Origin: Colwellia sp. TT2012
GTDB lineage: Bacteria; Pseudomonadota; Gammaproteobacteria; Enterobacterales; Alteromonadaceae
Length of the DNA: 64,000 nt
Direction of reading: 5' to 3'
Assembly (NCBI RefSeq): GCF_001440345.1
Contig: NZ_LJYX01000006.1
Location: 974,876 to 1,038,875 of the forward strand
Made by a program: the position numbers and the translations under genes. A model generated the notes under the pieces. It ran no database searches and was not told the origin of the DNA. It worked only from the letters and a program-made list of their open reading frames with translations. Numbering within the stretch: position 1 is the first letter of the stretch; each line of letters starts with the position of its first letter. Of this stretch, positions 10,623 to 18,716 are shown piece after piece.

Positions 10623-10829
10623 CGAAGCTGGTTTTAAATTTTGGCCTTAGCATTATTGATAATTACTTGCTGTTAACACGGCAACGAGATTATTTAACGA
10701 TTTTAGTCGGGTTCTAGGCTAACGAAGCTGGTTTTAAATTTTGGCCTTAGCATTATTGATAATTACTTGCTGTTAACACGGCAACGAGATTATTCAACGA
10801 TTTTAGTCGGGTTCTAGGCTAACGAAGCT
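10591..10829 (+). repeat. 100-bp tandem repeat made from the rseP 3' end
   Basis: The segment beginning TATTCAACGATTTTAGTCGG occurs at 10591, 10691 and 10791, an exact 100-bp period with only one change (C to T) over the shared parts of the first two. The first copy is the last part of rseP, including its stop. The unit interior (GAAGCTGG..TTTAAATTT..CTTAGC.TTATTGAT) is itself a diverged copy of rseP bases 10534-10575. Confidence 0.95.
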
Positions 10830-10837
10830 AAGAACTG

Positions 10838-10975
10838 CACTTACTCTGCTGTTGGGATACGAATCAAAGATTAATACTGGGAAAGAAGTGCCAGAAAAGG
10901 CCGATGGCAAGTAGTGTGTCTTAGTTTACTAGGTAATACCGCTTGTTATTTACGATTTTAGTTGAGAATTAGCGC
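10838..10975 (+). repeat. Older, diverged copy of the rseP 3' end
   Basis: CACTTACTCT at 10838 matches rseP at 10486. GGGAAAGAAGTGCCAGAAAAGG at 10879 onward matches rseP from 10509 with two differences. ACGATTTTAGT near 10950 matches the rseP end. The three matches occur in the same order as in rseP but with altered spacing, as expected of an eroded duplication. No open frame is kept. The rest of the spacer up to bamA must hold the bamA promoter, which I cannot place with confidence. Confidence 0.7.
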
Positions 10976-11040
10976 AATAGTAACGTCTTGAGTGTGTAGC
11001 TAATAGTTTTTATAAAAAGAAGTAACGAAGTTTATAATAT

Positions 11041-13575
11041 ATGATCATGAAAAAAATTGCCTTTGCCCTCCTATTAGGTGCGCTAGGAACAACACAAAAT
11101 GCTCAAGCTGGAAAAGGCTTTCAAGTTAAAGATATTGACGTTAAAGGTCTGCAGCGTGATGCCCTAGGAACATCAGCTAAAAACACTCAAGCTTCTTCAA
11201 GCTTTCAAGTCGAAGATATTGAAGTTAAAGGCCTACAGCGTGTTGCTTTAGGTGCAGCGCTAACCCACATTCCCTTCAATGTTGGTGATAACCTTAATGA
11301 CTTTCGGATATCACAATCAATAAAGGCCCTTTATCAATCAGGTCACTTTAATGATATCCGTGTTTATCGTGACGGTAACCGCCTGGTCTATCGGGTAAAA
11401 GAGCGAGAGACTATCAGTGAAATTATTTTTGATGGCAATAATGACCTTAAAGATGAGCAGTTAACTGAAAGTCTTGATGGTAGTAATATTCGTGTTGGTG
11501 AAACCCTTGATCGTACCGTCATTGCTGGCATCGAAATGGGTTTAGAAAATTTTTACCATAGTGTCGGTAAGTACAATGCTAAAGTTACCGCTAAAATTAC
11601 CCACTTACCGAGAAATAGAGTTAATTTAGAGTTTACTTTTGTCGAAGGTGATTCTGCGTCTATTAAGCAAATAAATATTATCGGTAATGAAGTTTTTTCT
11701 GATGCGGAAATATTAGATAAAATAGAGCTCACCTTTGATTCTCCTTGGTGGAATTTTATGGCACAAGATAGGTACCAGAAACAAGCCTTACAAGGGGATA
11801 TGGAAACTATTAATAGCTATTATCTTAACCGGGGCTATTTGCGTTTCAAAGTAGACTCAACCCAAGTCTCAATGACTCCGGATAAAAAGGCAGTGTATAT
11901 CGCTCTTAATGTCAGTGAAGGAGAGACCTATAGCATCAGTGAAGTTGATTTTGTTGGTGATATGGCTGGTTTTGAAAATACCATACGTGCTATTAATCCT
12001 CTGCAGTCGGGTGAATTGTATAACGGCGCAGAAGTCACCTATACCGAAGACGTTATTAGTAAGTTTCTAGGACGCTATGGTTATGCTTATCCTAAAGTGA
12101 CTATCATTCCAGAAATAGATGATGAAAACCATACGGTTAAATTGTCTATATCGATTGACCCCGGTAAACGTATTTATGTTAATCGCATTAATTTTACCGG
12201 TAACCATGTGACTGCCGATCATGTATTACGCCGTGAAATGCGTCAAATGGAAGGCGCTTGGTTATCTAATGGCGTGGTAGAATCGTCGAAGTCTTGGTTG
12301 ATGCGTTTGCCTTATATGGAAACCGTGGAGTTTGAAACCAAACAAATTGAGGGCGAAGACGATTTAGTTGATATCGATTTTACCGTTAAAGAGCAACCCT
12401 CAGGTTCATTCAATGCGGGTATAGGTTACGGCTCACAAACAAAGTTAAGTATTAATGCGGGTGTTCAACAAAATAACTTCTTAGGGACGGGTAATCAACT
12501 TGGTTTTAATATAGCGAAGAATTATTATCAAAAAAGTGCCACCATTTCTTTTACCGACCCTTACTTTACCGTCGATGCTATTTCCCTTGGTGGACAAGTT
12601 TACTATAGCGAATACGATGCCGGTAATGCCAATATGGTTGAGTATAATAATAAAACCTTTGGTCTGGGCCTTAACTGGGGCTTTCCGGTCAATGAATATC
12701 TAAGGTTGAATTTTGGTGTCGGTTGGAAGTACAACCAAATATCACAATTACAAGCCTATGATCAAATTCAAGATTTTTATGATATTTATGCCGATCCAAA
12801 TGACCCCGATGGTCAATTAGCCTTTAAAACATTGGATTTAAATGCGGGTTTATCTCGTAGTACTTTAAACCGAGGTACCTTTCCTACAGCAGGTTCAACG
12901 CAGCGATTTAATGTTAAAATGACTTCGCCAAAATCCGATTTACAGTATTTTAAAATAAACTATGATGCCAAATTTTATTTTCCTTTAACACGTAGTCAAA
13001 AATGGTCGGTGTTAACCCGTATACAGCTTGGTTATGCCAATGGTTATGGGCAAGTAGATGGCAATGATCAACTGTTACCTTTCTGGGAGAATTTTAGTGC
13101 CGGTGGTGACACCTTACGTGGTTTTGAGAATAATACTATTGGTCCGCGGGCAATATATCGTACCCCGCAATCAATACCTGGCGGCTGTTGCTTAGGGCCA
13201 GATAATGACTCTATTTATGTCAATGAACGTTCGGTTGGTGGTAATGCCATGGCAATTGCCGGCATAGAGCTGATAGTACCGACACCATTTTTAGATGAAA
13301 GTTATGCTAACAGTGTTCGTACCAGTATATTCTGGGATGTGGGTAATGTTTGGGATACTGAATTTAATATAGATAACTATGCTAACTTAGACCCGGCTGA
13401 ATATGAGAAAATTGCTGATTTTTCTGATCCAACACGTTTTCGTAGTTCAGCAGGTATTTCTATTCAATGGCTTTCGCCAATGGGGCCAATGATATTTAGT
13501 TTTGCTAAATCAATTAGGGAAGAAGAAGGCGACGATACAGAATACTTTGGCTTTAATATTGGTAAAACATTTTAA
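11041..13575 (+). CDS. bamA: BamA, outer-membrane protein assembly factor
   Basis: Core of the BAM complex that inserts beta-barrel proteins; 844 residues. It has a signal peptide (MIMKKIAFALLLGALG...AQA), then POTRA domains to about residue 450 and a C-terminal 16-strand barrel ending in F. The L6 motif appears as LRGFENNTIGPRA near residue 695, equivalent to the usual VRGF. Odd: residues 14-40 and 41-68 are a tandem duplication, so the mature N-terminus carries an additional copy of the first POTRA1 strand (GFQVKDIDVKGLQR, then SFQVEDIEVKGLQR). The second ATG (residue 3) could also be the start. Confidence 0.97.
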   Translation: MIMKKIAFALLLGALGTTQNAQAGKGFQVKDIDVKGLQRDALGTSAKNTQASSSFQVEDIEVKGLQRVALGAALTHIPFNVGDNLNDFRISQSIKALYQSGHFNDIRVYRDGNRLVYRVKERETISEIIFDGNNDLKDEQLTESLDGSNIRVGETLDRTVIAGIEMGLENFYHSVGKYNAKVTAKITHLPRNRVNLEFTFVEGDSASIKQINIIGNEVFSDAEILDKIELTFDSPWWNFMAQDRYQKQALQGDMETINSYYLNRGYLRFKVDSTQVSMTPDKKAVYIALNVSEGETYSISEVDFVGDMAGFENTIRAINPLQSGELYNGAEVTYTEDVISKFLGRYGYAYPKVTIIPEIDDENHTVKLSISIDPGKRIYVNRINFTGNHVTADHVLRREMRQMEGAWLSNGVVESSKSWLMRLPYMETVEFETKQIEGEDDLVDIDFTVKEQPSGSFNAGIGYGSQTKLSINAGVQQNNFLGTGNQLGFNIAKNYYQKSATISFTDPYFTVDAISLGGQVYYSEYDAGNANMVEYNNKTFGLGLNWGFPVNEYLRLNFGVGWKYNQISQLQAYDQIQDFYDIYADPNDPDGQLAFKTLDLNAGLSRSTLNRGTFPTAGSTQRFNVKMTSPKSDLQYFKINYDAKFYFPLTRSQKWSVLTRIQLGYANGYGQVDGNDQLLPFWENFSAGGDTLRGFENNTIGPRAIYRTPQSIPGGCCLGPDNDSIYVNERSVGGNAMAIAGIELIVPTPFLDESYANSVRTSIFWDVGNVWDTEFNIDNYANLDPAEYEKIADFSDPTRFRSSAGISIQWLSPMGPMIFSFAKSIREEEGDDTEYFGFNIGKTF
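11080..11244 (+). repeat. In-frame tandem duplication in the 5' end of bamA
   Basis: Two units of 81 and about 84 bases start with GCGCTAGGAACA at 11080 and GCCCTAGGAACA at 11161. Both contain CTCAAGCT, then CTTTCAAGT and AAAGATATTGA-like segments ending CAGCGTG. The frame is kept. The duplicated segment spans the signal-peptide cleavage site, so both copies carry an AQA/TQA-like peptidase site. Confidence 0.9.
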
Positions 13576-13693
13576 AGTACTTTTTAAAGTAGCTTTTAGC
13601 TGCGTAATATCAATAAATCTTGCTATATTAGCCGACATAAATAATTTTCCGTGTAAATAGTAAGAAAAAAATAATAAATAAAGGGGAACAACG

Positions 13694-14212
13694 TTGAATA
13701 AAGTTATCAAAACTATGGTTATGGGCGTAGCTGCGTCAGGTATATTATTAGCAAATACAATCATGGCTGCTGAGCAAAAAATTGCGGTAGTAAATTTTCA
13801 AGAAATAATGGGGAAAATTCCGCAAACAGCTGCTTTAATGCAAAGCTTAGAAGCTGAATTTAAAGATGATAAAGCTATTATCACTCAGCTTGAAAAAGAC
13901 ATTAAATATTATCGAGAAAAACTTAAGCGTGATGGCTCATTAATGAGTGTTAAAGAAAAAGAAGAGTTAGAAGTTAAAATTAAGTCATTATTTCAAGAAT
14001 ACCAAGTTAAAGGTAAAGCACTACAACAAAAAGCGACTCAACGTCAAAACCAAGAAACCAATAAAATTATCGCCTTAGTACGTAAAGCGGTCGATAGTAT
14101 TGCCGCTAAACAAGATTATGATTTAGTGCTTTCTCAACAAGCCGTTGTTTATTCTAAACCCAATGCAAGTATTACTGACCTTGTAGTAGAGCATGTTAGT
14201 AAGCTTAAATAA
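13694..14212 (+). CDS. skp: Periplasmic chaperone Skp/OmpH
   Basis: Trimeric periplasmic chaperone for unfolded outer-membrane proteins. It has 172 residues, with a signal peptide ending near residue 25 (TIMAAEQ). The core is a long charged coiled-coil arm (about residues 45-135) and the conserved YSKPNASITDLV tail. The start is TTG, favoured by AAGGGG seven bases upstream; the downstream ATGs would cut into the signal peptide. It lies between bamA and lpxD as in Escherichia coli. Confidence 0.96.
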   Translation: MNKVIKTMVMGVAASGILLANTIMAAEQKIAVVNFQEIMGKIPQTAALMQSLEAEFKDDKAIITQLEKDIKYYREKLKRDGSLMSVKEKEELEVKIKSLFQEYQVKGKALQQKATQRQNQETNKIIALVRKAVDSIAAKQDYDLVLSQQAVVYSKPNASITDLVVEHVSKLK

Positions 14213-14277
14213 CCGCATAAATATCATTATCATTAATATTGGTGATTGTTTTAATCATCGAGGTAAGAGGCACTGAT

Positions 14278-15327
14278 ATGACTTATACGTTAGCTGAAAT
14301 AGCTATCAAGCTTGAGGCCAAATTGATAATACCAGCACAGCTGGATGAGTCAAAGGTAGCCCTAACTCAAATAAGTAGCTTAGCAACGTTAACTAATGCG
14401 GCAACCGGGCAAGTGGCTTTTTTAGCCAATAATAAATACCAACCACAACTGAACTCAACTAAGGCGAGTGCAGTTATTCTAGCACCTGATGCGGTAGAAT
14501 CCTGCCCAGTCAGTGTTCTAGTAATGGATAACCCCTATATGGGCTATGCTATACTCGCTAATTTGCTTGATAACACGCCAAAAGTTGCTCTGGGTATCCA
14601 TGCCAGTGCGGTTATTGCTGACAATGTTGCTATTGGTAATAATGTCAGTGTTGGCGCTAATACCGTCATTGAATCTGGGGTGAAATTAGCGGATAACGTC
14701 AGTATTGGTGCTGGCTGTTTTATCGGTGAAGGAGTCAATATTGGTGAGGCGAGCACGCTTTGGGCAAATATTACTATTTACCATCAAGTACAAATTGGTC
14801 ATCACTGTTTAATTCAAGCTAATACCGTTATTGGCTCTGATGGCTTTGGCTATGCGCCAGTTAAGGGACCCTATAAATGGCATAAAATCCCACAACTGGG
14901 TAGTGTTATTATTGGTAACCACGTTGAAATTGGTGCGAGTACCACCATTGACCGAGGTGCACTGGATAACACCGAAATACGAGACGGTGTAATTTTAGAT
15001 AACCAGATACAAATTGCTCATAATGTTATTGTTGGTGAAAACACCGCTATGGCCGCTTGTAGTGTTATTGCGGGTAGTACTGTTATGGGTAAAAACTGTA
15101 CCATAGCAGGCTTGGTTGGCGTAAATGGTCATATAAATATTGCCGATAACTGTGTTTTTACCGGCATGGCTATGGTCACTAAAGATATCAGCCAAGCCGG
15201 TGTTTATTCTTCTGGTATGCCAGCCGTACCAAATAAAGAATGGAATAAAACCAATGCTCGGGTGAAACGACTTGAACGCTTAACTAAACGAGTAAAAGAG
15301 TTAGAAAAATTACTCGCGAATAACTAG
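14278..15327 (+). CDS. lpxD: UDP-3-O-(3-hydroxyacyl)glucosamine N-acyltransferase
   Basis: Third step of lipid A synthesis. It has 349 residues from the ATG at 14278 (MTYTLAEIAIKLEAKL), chosen because GAGGTAAGAGGC precedes it; a TTG 39 bases earlier opens the frame but lacks a ribosome site. Left-handed beta-helix hexapeptide repeats run from about residue 100 to 300 and include HKIPQLGSV and the catalytic histidine region QIQIAHNV. The C-terminus is a short charged helix. Confidence 0.97.
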   Translation: MTYTLAEIAIKLEAKLIIPAQLDESKVALTQISSLATLTNAATGQVAFLANNKYQPQLNSTKASAVILAPDAVESCPVSVLVMDNPYMGYAILANLLDNTPKVALGIHASAVIADNVAIGNNVSVGANTVIESGVKLADNVSIGAGCFIGEGVNIGEASTLWANITIYHQVQIGHHCLIQANTVIGSDGFGYAPVKGPYKWHKIPQLGSVIIGNHVEIGASTTIDRGALDNTEIRDGVILDNQIQIAHNVIVGENTAMAACSVIAGSTVMGKNCTIAGLVGVNGHINIADNCVFTGMAMVTKDISQAGVYSSGMPAVPNKEWNKTNARVKRLERLTKRVKELEKLLANN

Positions 15328-15403
15328 CTATTAGCCCAGTCAATGCGTAAAATACGGGAAAGTTACTGCCATCATACAAGATAACGCTGACGCAAAGATA
15401 GTA

Positions 15404-15432
15404 CACGATTAGTTCACTATTAACTAATCGTG
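15404..15432 (+). other. Hairpin between lpxD and fabZ
   Basis: A perfect 11-bp inverted repeat, CACGATTAGTT/AACTAATCGTG, with a 7-base loop, 22 bases before the fabZ start. No T-run follows, so it is not a standard terminator. It may adjust stability or fabZ translation. Confidence 0.6.
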
Positions 15433-15454
15433 TTAGCCAACAAGGAATATTCAT

Positions 15455-15907
15455 TTGGACACTGTAAAAAAACCAATCGATCTTAACGAAATTAAAACAC
15501 TAATACCTCACAGGTACCCGATGCTATTAGTGGATAAAGTCGTTGATCATGAACCAGGGAAATCGTTACACGCCATAAAAAATGTCACGATTAACGAACC
15601 TGTTTTTAATGGCCATTTTCCAGAGTTAGCAATATTTCCGGGTGTTTTAATTTTAGAAGCCTTAGCACAGGCAACGGGTATTCTTGGCTTTAAAAGTAGC
15701 AAAGGCCGTGGTAAAAATGAAATGTACTTATTTGCCTCTATCGATAAGGCTAGGTTTAAAAAGCCAGTATTCCCAGGCGATACCCTGCACTTGCATGTTG
15801 AACTTCTAAAAGAGCGTCAAGGAATGTGGAAATTTTATGGTGAAGCACGGGTTGATGGCGAGGTGGTTTGTAGTGCCAATCTTATGTGTGCACGTCGCAC
15901 TTTATAA
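15455..15907 (+). CDS. fabZ: 3-hydroxyacyl-ACP dehydratase FabZ
   Basis: Dehydrates 3-hydroxyacyl-ACP in fatty-acid elongation and competes with LpxA/LpxD for hydroxyacyl-ACP. It has 150 residues in the hot-dog fold. The catalytic histidine is in FNGHFPE near residue 53, and the glutamate in [13 protein letters not shown] near residue 67. The start is TTG with AAGGAATATTCAT upstream. It sits between lpxD and lpxA, the conserved arrangement. Confidence 0.97.
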   Translation: MDTVKKPIDLNEIKTLIPHRYPMLLVDKVVDHEPGKSLHAIKNVTINEPVFNGHFPELAIFPGVLILEALAQATGILGFKSSKGRGKNEMYLFASIDKARFKKPVFPGDTLHLHVELLKERQGMWKFYGEARVDGEVVCSANLMCARRTL

Positions 15908-15955
15908 CGTTTATTTAATAATAAATGCACACCTATCCAGTAGAAGAGTAAACTC

Positions 15956-16726
15956 ATGATTCATCCTCAAGCTATTATTGAGCCAGGCGCTGTTATTGGC
16001 GAAAATGTTGCCATCGGTCCCTGGACTTATATTGCCGGTAATGTAGTTATTGGTGATAACTGTGAGATTAGCTCACATGTGGTTATTAATGGCCCAACTC
16101 GGTTAGGTAAAGGTAACCGAATTTTTCAATTCGCCAGTATTGGTGAAGATTGTCAAGACCTTAAATACGCAGGTGAACCAACAGAGTTGGTTATTGGTGA
16201 CAATAATACCTTTCGAGAGTCATGTACTATTCACCGTGGCACGATTCAAGATAATAGTATTACCCAAATAGGCAGTAATAATTTATTTATGGCCTATACC
16301 CATGTTGCTCACGATTGTGTGGTTGGCAGTCATTGTATTTTTGCTAATAATGCTTCTATTGCCGGTCATGTGCACGTTGGTGATCATGCTATTATTGGTG
16401 GCATGGTAGGTGTACATCAGTTCTGCCATATAGGCGCACATAGTTTTATTGCCGGTAATGCCTTAATACTTAAAGATGTGCCTGCCTATGTTATGGCGTC
16501 AGGGCAACCAGCAAAACCTTTTGGCTTAAATAGTGAAGGGCTAAGACGTCGTGGTTTTTCTAATGACACCATATTAACCATTAAACGTGCTTATAAAATA
16601 ATGTACCGCCAAGGTTTATCCGTTGCCGAAGCATTAAACAAAATCAGTGAAATGCCAGCACAATCTTCAGAATTACAACTGTTTTGTGACTCAATCAAAA
16701 CCTCTAATCGCGGCATCATTCGTTAA
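15956..16726 (+). CDS. lpxA: UDP-N-acetylglucosamine acyltransferase
   Basis: First committed step of lipid A synthesis, a trimeric left-handed beta-helix enzyme. The 256 residues are typical. Hexapeptide repeats fill the first ~190 residues. The catalytic histidine sits in YTHVAHDCVVG near residue 125. The C-terminal helical domain begins at NSEGLRRRGFS. It follows fabZ by 48 bases. Confidence 0.98.
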   Translation: MIHPQAIIEPGAVIGENVAIGPWTYIAGNVVIGDNCEISSHVVINGPTRLGKGNRIFQFASIGEDCQDLKYAGEPTELVIGDNNTFRESCTIHRGTIQDNSITQIGSNNLFMAYTHVAHDCVVGSHCIFANNASIAGHVHVGDHAIIGGMVGVHQFCHIGAHSFIAGNALILKDVPAYVMASGQPAKPFGLNSEGLRRRGFSNDTILTIKRAYKIMYRQGLSVAEALNKISEMPAQSSELQLFCDSIKTSNRGIIR

Positions 16727-16799
16727 AGAACTGCCGTTAATACCTGCCTTAGGAGCTACCTAATGCAGGTACCGTTAACTTTAAGTACTTTTAACGCCT

Positions 16800-17966
16800 A
16801 TGACTGCTCAGAAGAAAACCTCTCTCCAACAAGTTGTCTTTGCTATTGTTGTTGGTGAACATTCAGGTGATACCCTAGGCGCAGGCCTGATAACTTCATT
16901 ACGTATAACACACCCTAATGCTAAATTTATTGGTATTGGTGGCCCCAAGATGCAAGTACTGGGTTTTGAAAGCCTATTTGCCATGGATGAATTGTCTGTG
17001 ATGGGTTTGGTAGAAGTTCTTGGCCGTATCCGACGTTTATTACATGTCCGTAAAACCTTAAAAAATTATTTTACTAGTAATAAACCCGATGTTTTTATTG
17101 GTATTGATGCGCCTGATTTTAACATTACTCTTGAGTTAAAGCTTAAGGCCGAGGGCATTAAAACAGTACATTATGTTAGCCCATCCGTTTGGGCTTGGCG
17201 TGAAAAACGTATTTTTAAAATAGCCAAAGCAACCGACATGGTGTTGGCTTTATTGCCCTTTGAAAAAGCCTTTTACGATAAACATAATGTGCCTTGTACT
17301 TTTGTCGGACATCCTCTTGCCGATGATATCCCCATGCAAAGCGATAAAGCGCTTGCCAGAACTAAGCTAGGTTTAGCGCAAGACAAAAAGATTCTCGCGC
17401 TTATGCCCGGCAGTCGTAGTGGCGAATTATCCCGCTTACTTAGCGACTTCTTTGCCAGTGCCAAGCAATTACAGGCTCAAGATAGTGACTTGCTTTTTGT
17501 TGCTCCTATGATTAGTGCACAACGTGTTGAACAATTTAATGCCCTTAAAGCTGAGCTTGCCCCTGATTTACCGGTTAAAGTCATCCTCAATGAAACTCAA
17601 GCCGTGATGGCAGCCAGTGATTGCTTATTAACCGCTTCAGGAACAGTTACCTTAGAAGCTGCTTTAATTAAAAGGCCCATGGTGATTTGTTATAAGTTTA
17701 GCCCAGTAACTTTTTATTTAGCACGCTGGTTGGTTAAGTTGAAATGGTTTTCTTTACCTAATCTATTAGCAAATAAGTCTTTAGTACCTGAATTATTGCA
17801 AAAACAAGTGTGCCCAGACAATATTGTGCCGTTAATTAAAGAGCGTTTATATCAAGACCAAAGTCAACTTAATGACAGTTATCAGGCCATTCATCTGCAA
17901 TTAAAGTGTGATGCAAGTGAGCAAGCTGCCAAGGCAGTACTTGATGTTTTATCGACAAAACCCTAG
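16800..17966 (+). CDS. lpxB: Lipid-A-disaccharide synthase
   Basis: GT19 glycosyltransferase that joins UDP-2,3-diacylglucosamine to lipid X on the inner membrane. It has 388 residues. Signatures: VGEHSGDTLGAGLI near residue 18, YVSPSVWAWREKR near residue 125, and LMPGSRSGELSRLL near residue 202. The ATG at 16800 has no clear ribosome site, so a slightly different start is possible. It lies between lpxA and rnhB. Confidence 0.96.
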   Translation: MTAQKKTSLQQVVFAIVVGEHSGDTLGAGLITSLRITHPNAKFIGIGGPKMQVLGFESLFAMDELSVMGLVEVLGRIRRLLHVRKTLKNYFTSNKPDVFIGIDAPDFNITLELKLKAEGIKTVHYVSPSVWAWREKRIFKIAKATDMVLALLPFEKAFYDKHNVPCTFVGHPLADDIPMQSDKALARTKLGLAQDKKILALMPGSRSGELSRLLSDFFASAKQLQAQDSDLLFVAPMISAQRVEQFNALKAELAPDLPVKVILNETQAVMAASDCLLTASGTVTLEAALIKRPMVICYKFSPVTFYLARWLVKLKWFSLPNLLANKSLVPELLQKQVCPDNIVPLIKERLYQDQSQLNDSYQAIHLQLKCDASEQAAKAVLDVLSTKP

Positions 17967-18019
17967 ATAATGTATAATTTCAAGCCATAGTAATTAATCA
18001 ATAATATAAGACTAAATTT

Positions 18020-18673
18020 ATGCCGAGCAAACAAATATTCCCTAAATTTGAGTATCCCGTCGCCTATTGTATTGCCGGTGTAGACGAAGTTGGCCGTGGT
18101 CCTTTGGTCGGCGATGTCGTTACTGCCGCCGTCATCCTAGATCCTGATAACCCCATAGAAGGGCTAAAGGATTCTAAAAAGCTGTCAGAAAAGAAAAGAG
18201 CTCAACTTTCTATTGAAATAAAAGCCAAGGCAGTTGCTTGGTCAATAGGACGAGCAAGCCCACAAGAAATAGACACCTTGAATATTTTACACGCCACCAT
18301 GCTCGCCATGCAACGTGCGGTATCTGCCCTTACTGTAGCGCCTGACTTTGTTCTTGTTGATGGCAATCGCTGCCCAACATTTTTAAGTACAGTTAATGAT
18401 GAACAGAATAAAAACATCAAGATCGCCAGCCAAGCGGTGGTAAAAGGTGATGCCCGAGTTGCCGAAATAAGTGCTGCTTCCATTATTGCTAAAGTAGCTC
18501 GCGATGATGAGATGATCGCCTTAGATAAACTCCACCCTGAGTATGGTTTTGCTAAACACAAAGGCTATCCAACCAAGTTGCATTTAGAGAAAATTATTGA
18601 GCATGGTGTACTTGATTGTTATCGACAAAGCTTTAAACCTGTCGCTAGGGTTTTAGGTACTATCCATGAGTAA
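18020..18673 (+). CDS. rnhB: Ribonuclease HII
   Basis: Removes misincorporated ribonucleotides and RNA from DNA hybrids. It has 217 residues. The catalytic acidic cluster starts with [14 protein letters not shown] (D22, E23); a further Asp is in VLVDGNRCP, and the [12 protein letters not shown] and [11 protein letters not shown] motifs are intact. Its last codons overlap a 16-codon reading frame that leads directly into dnaE. Confidence 0.97.
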   Translation: MPSKQIFPKFEYPVAYCIAGVDEVGRGPLVGDVVTAAVILDPDNPIEGLKDSKKLSEKKRAQLSIEIKAKAVAWSIGRASPQEIDTLNILHATMLAMQRAVSALTVAPDFVLVDGNRCPTFLSTVNDEQNKNIKIASQAVVKGDARVAEISAASIIAKVARDDEMIALDKLHPEYGFAKHKGYPTKLHLEKIIEHGVLDCYRQSFKPVARVLGTIHE

Positions 18674-18716
18674 AATCATGAGTAAAATCATGAGTAAAGG
18701 CATGACAAAATTATGA
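18666..18716 (+). CDS. 16-codon mini-ORF of 12-bp repeats linking rnhB to dnaE
   Basis: ATG at 18666 lies inside the last codons of rnhB (CCATGAGTAA). The frame reads [16 protein letters not shown] and stops at TGA 18714-18716, overlapping the dnaE ATG (18713) in ATGA. It consists of a 12-bp repeat (ATGAGTAAAATC) in about three copies. It might couple translation of dnaE to rnhB, or it may be a slippage-generated spacer with no product. No independent ribosome site is evident. Confidence 0.4.
   Translation: MSKIMSKIMSKGMTKL

Noticed and set aside
10623..10837. The rseP-derived repeats as a mobile element or structured RNA array
   Set aside because: No inverted ends, target duplication or transposase; the similarity to the rseP coding end explains the sequence.
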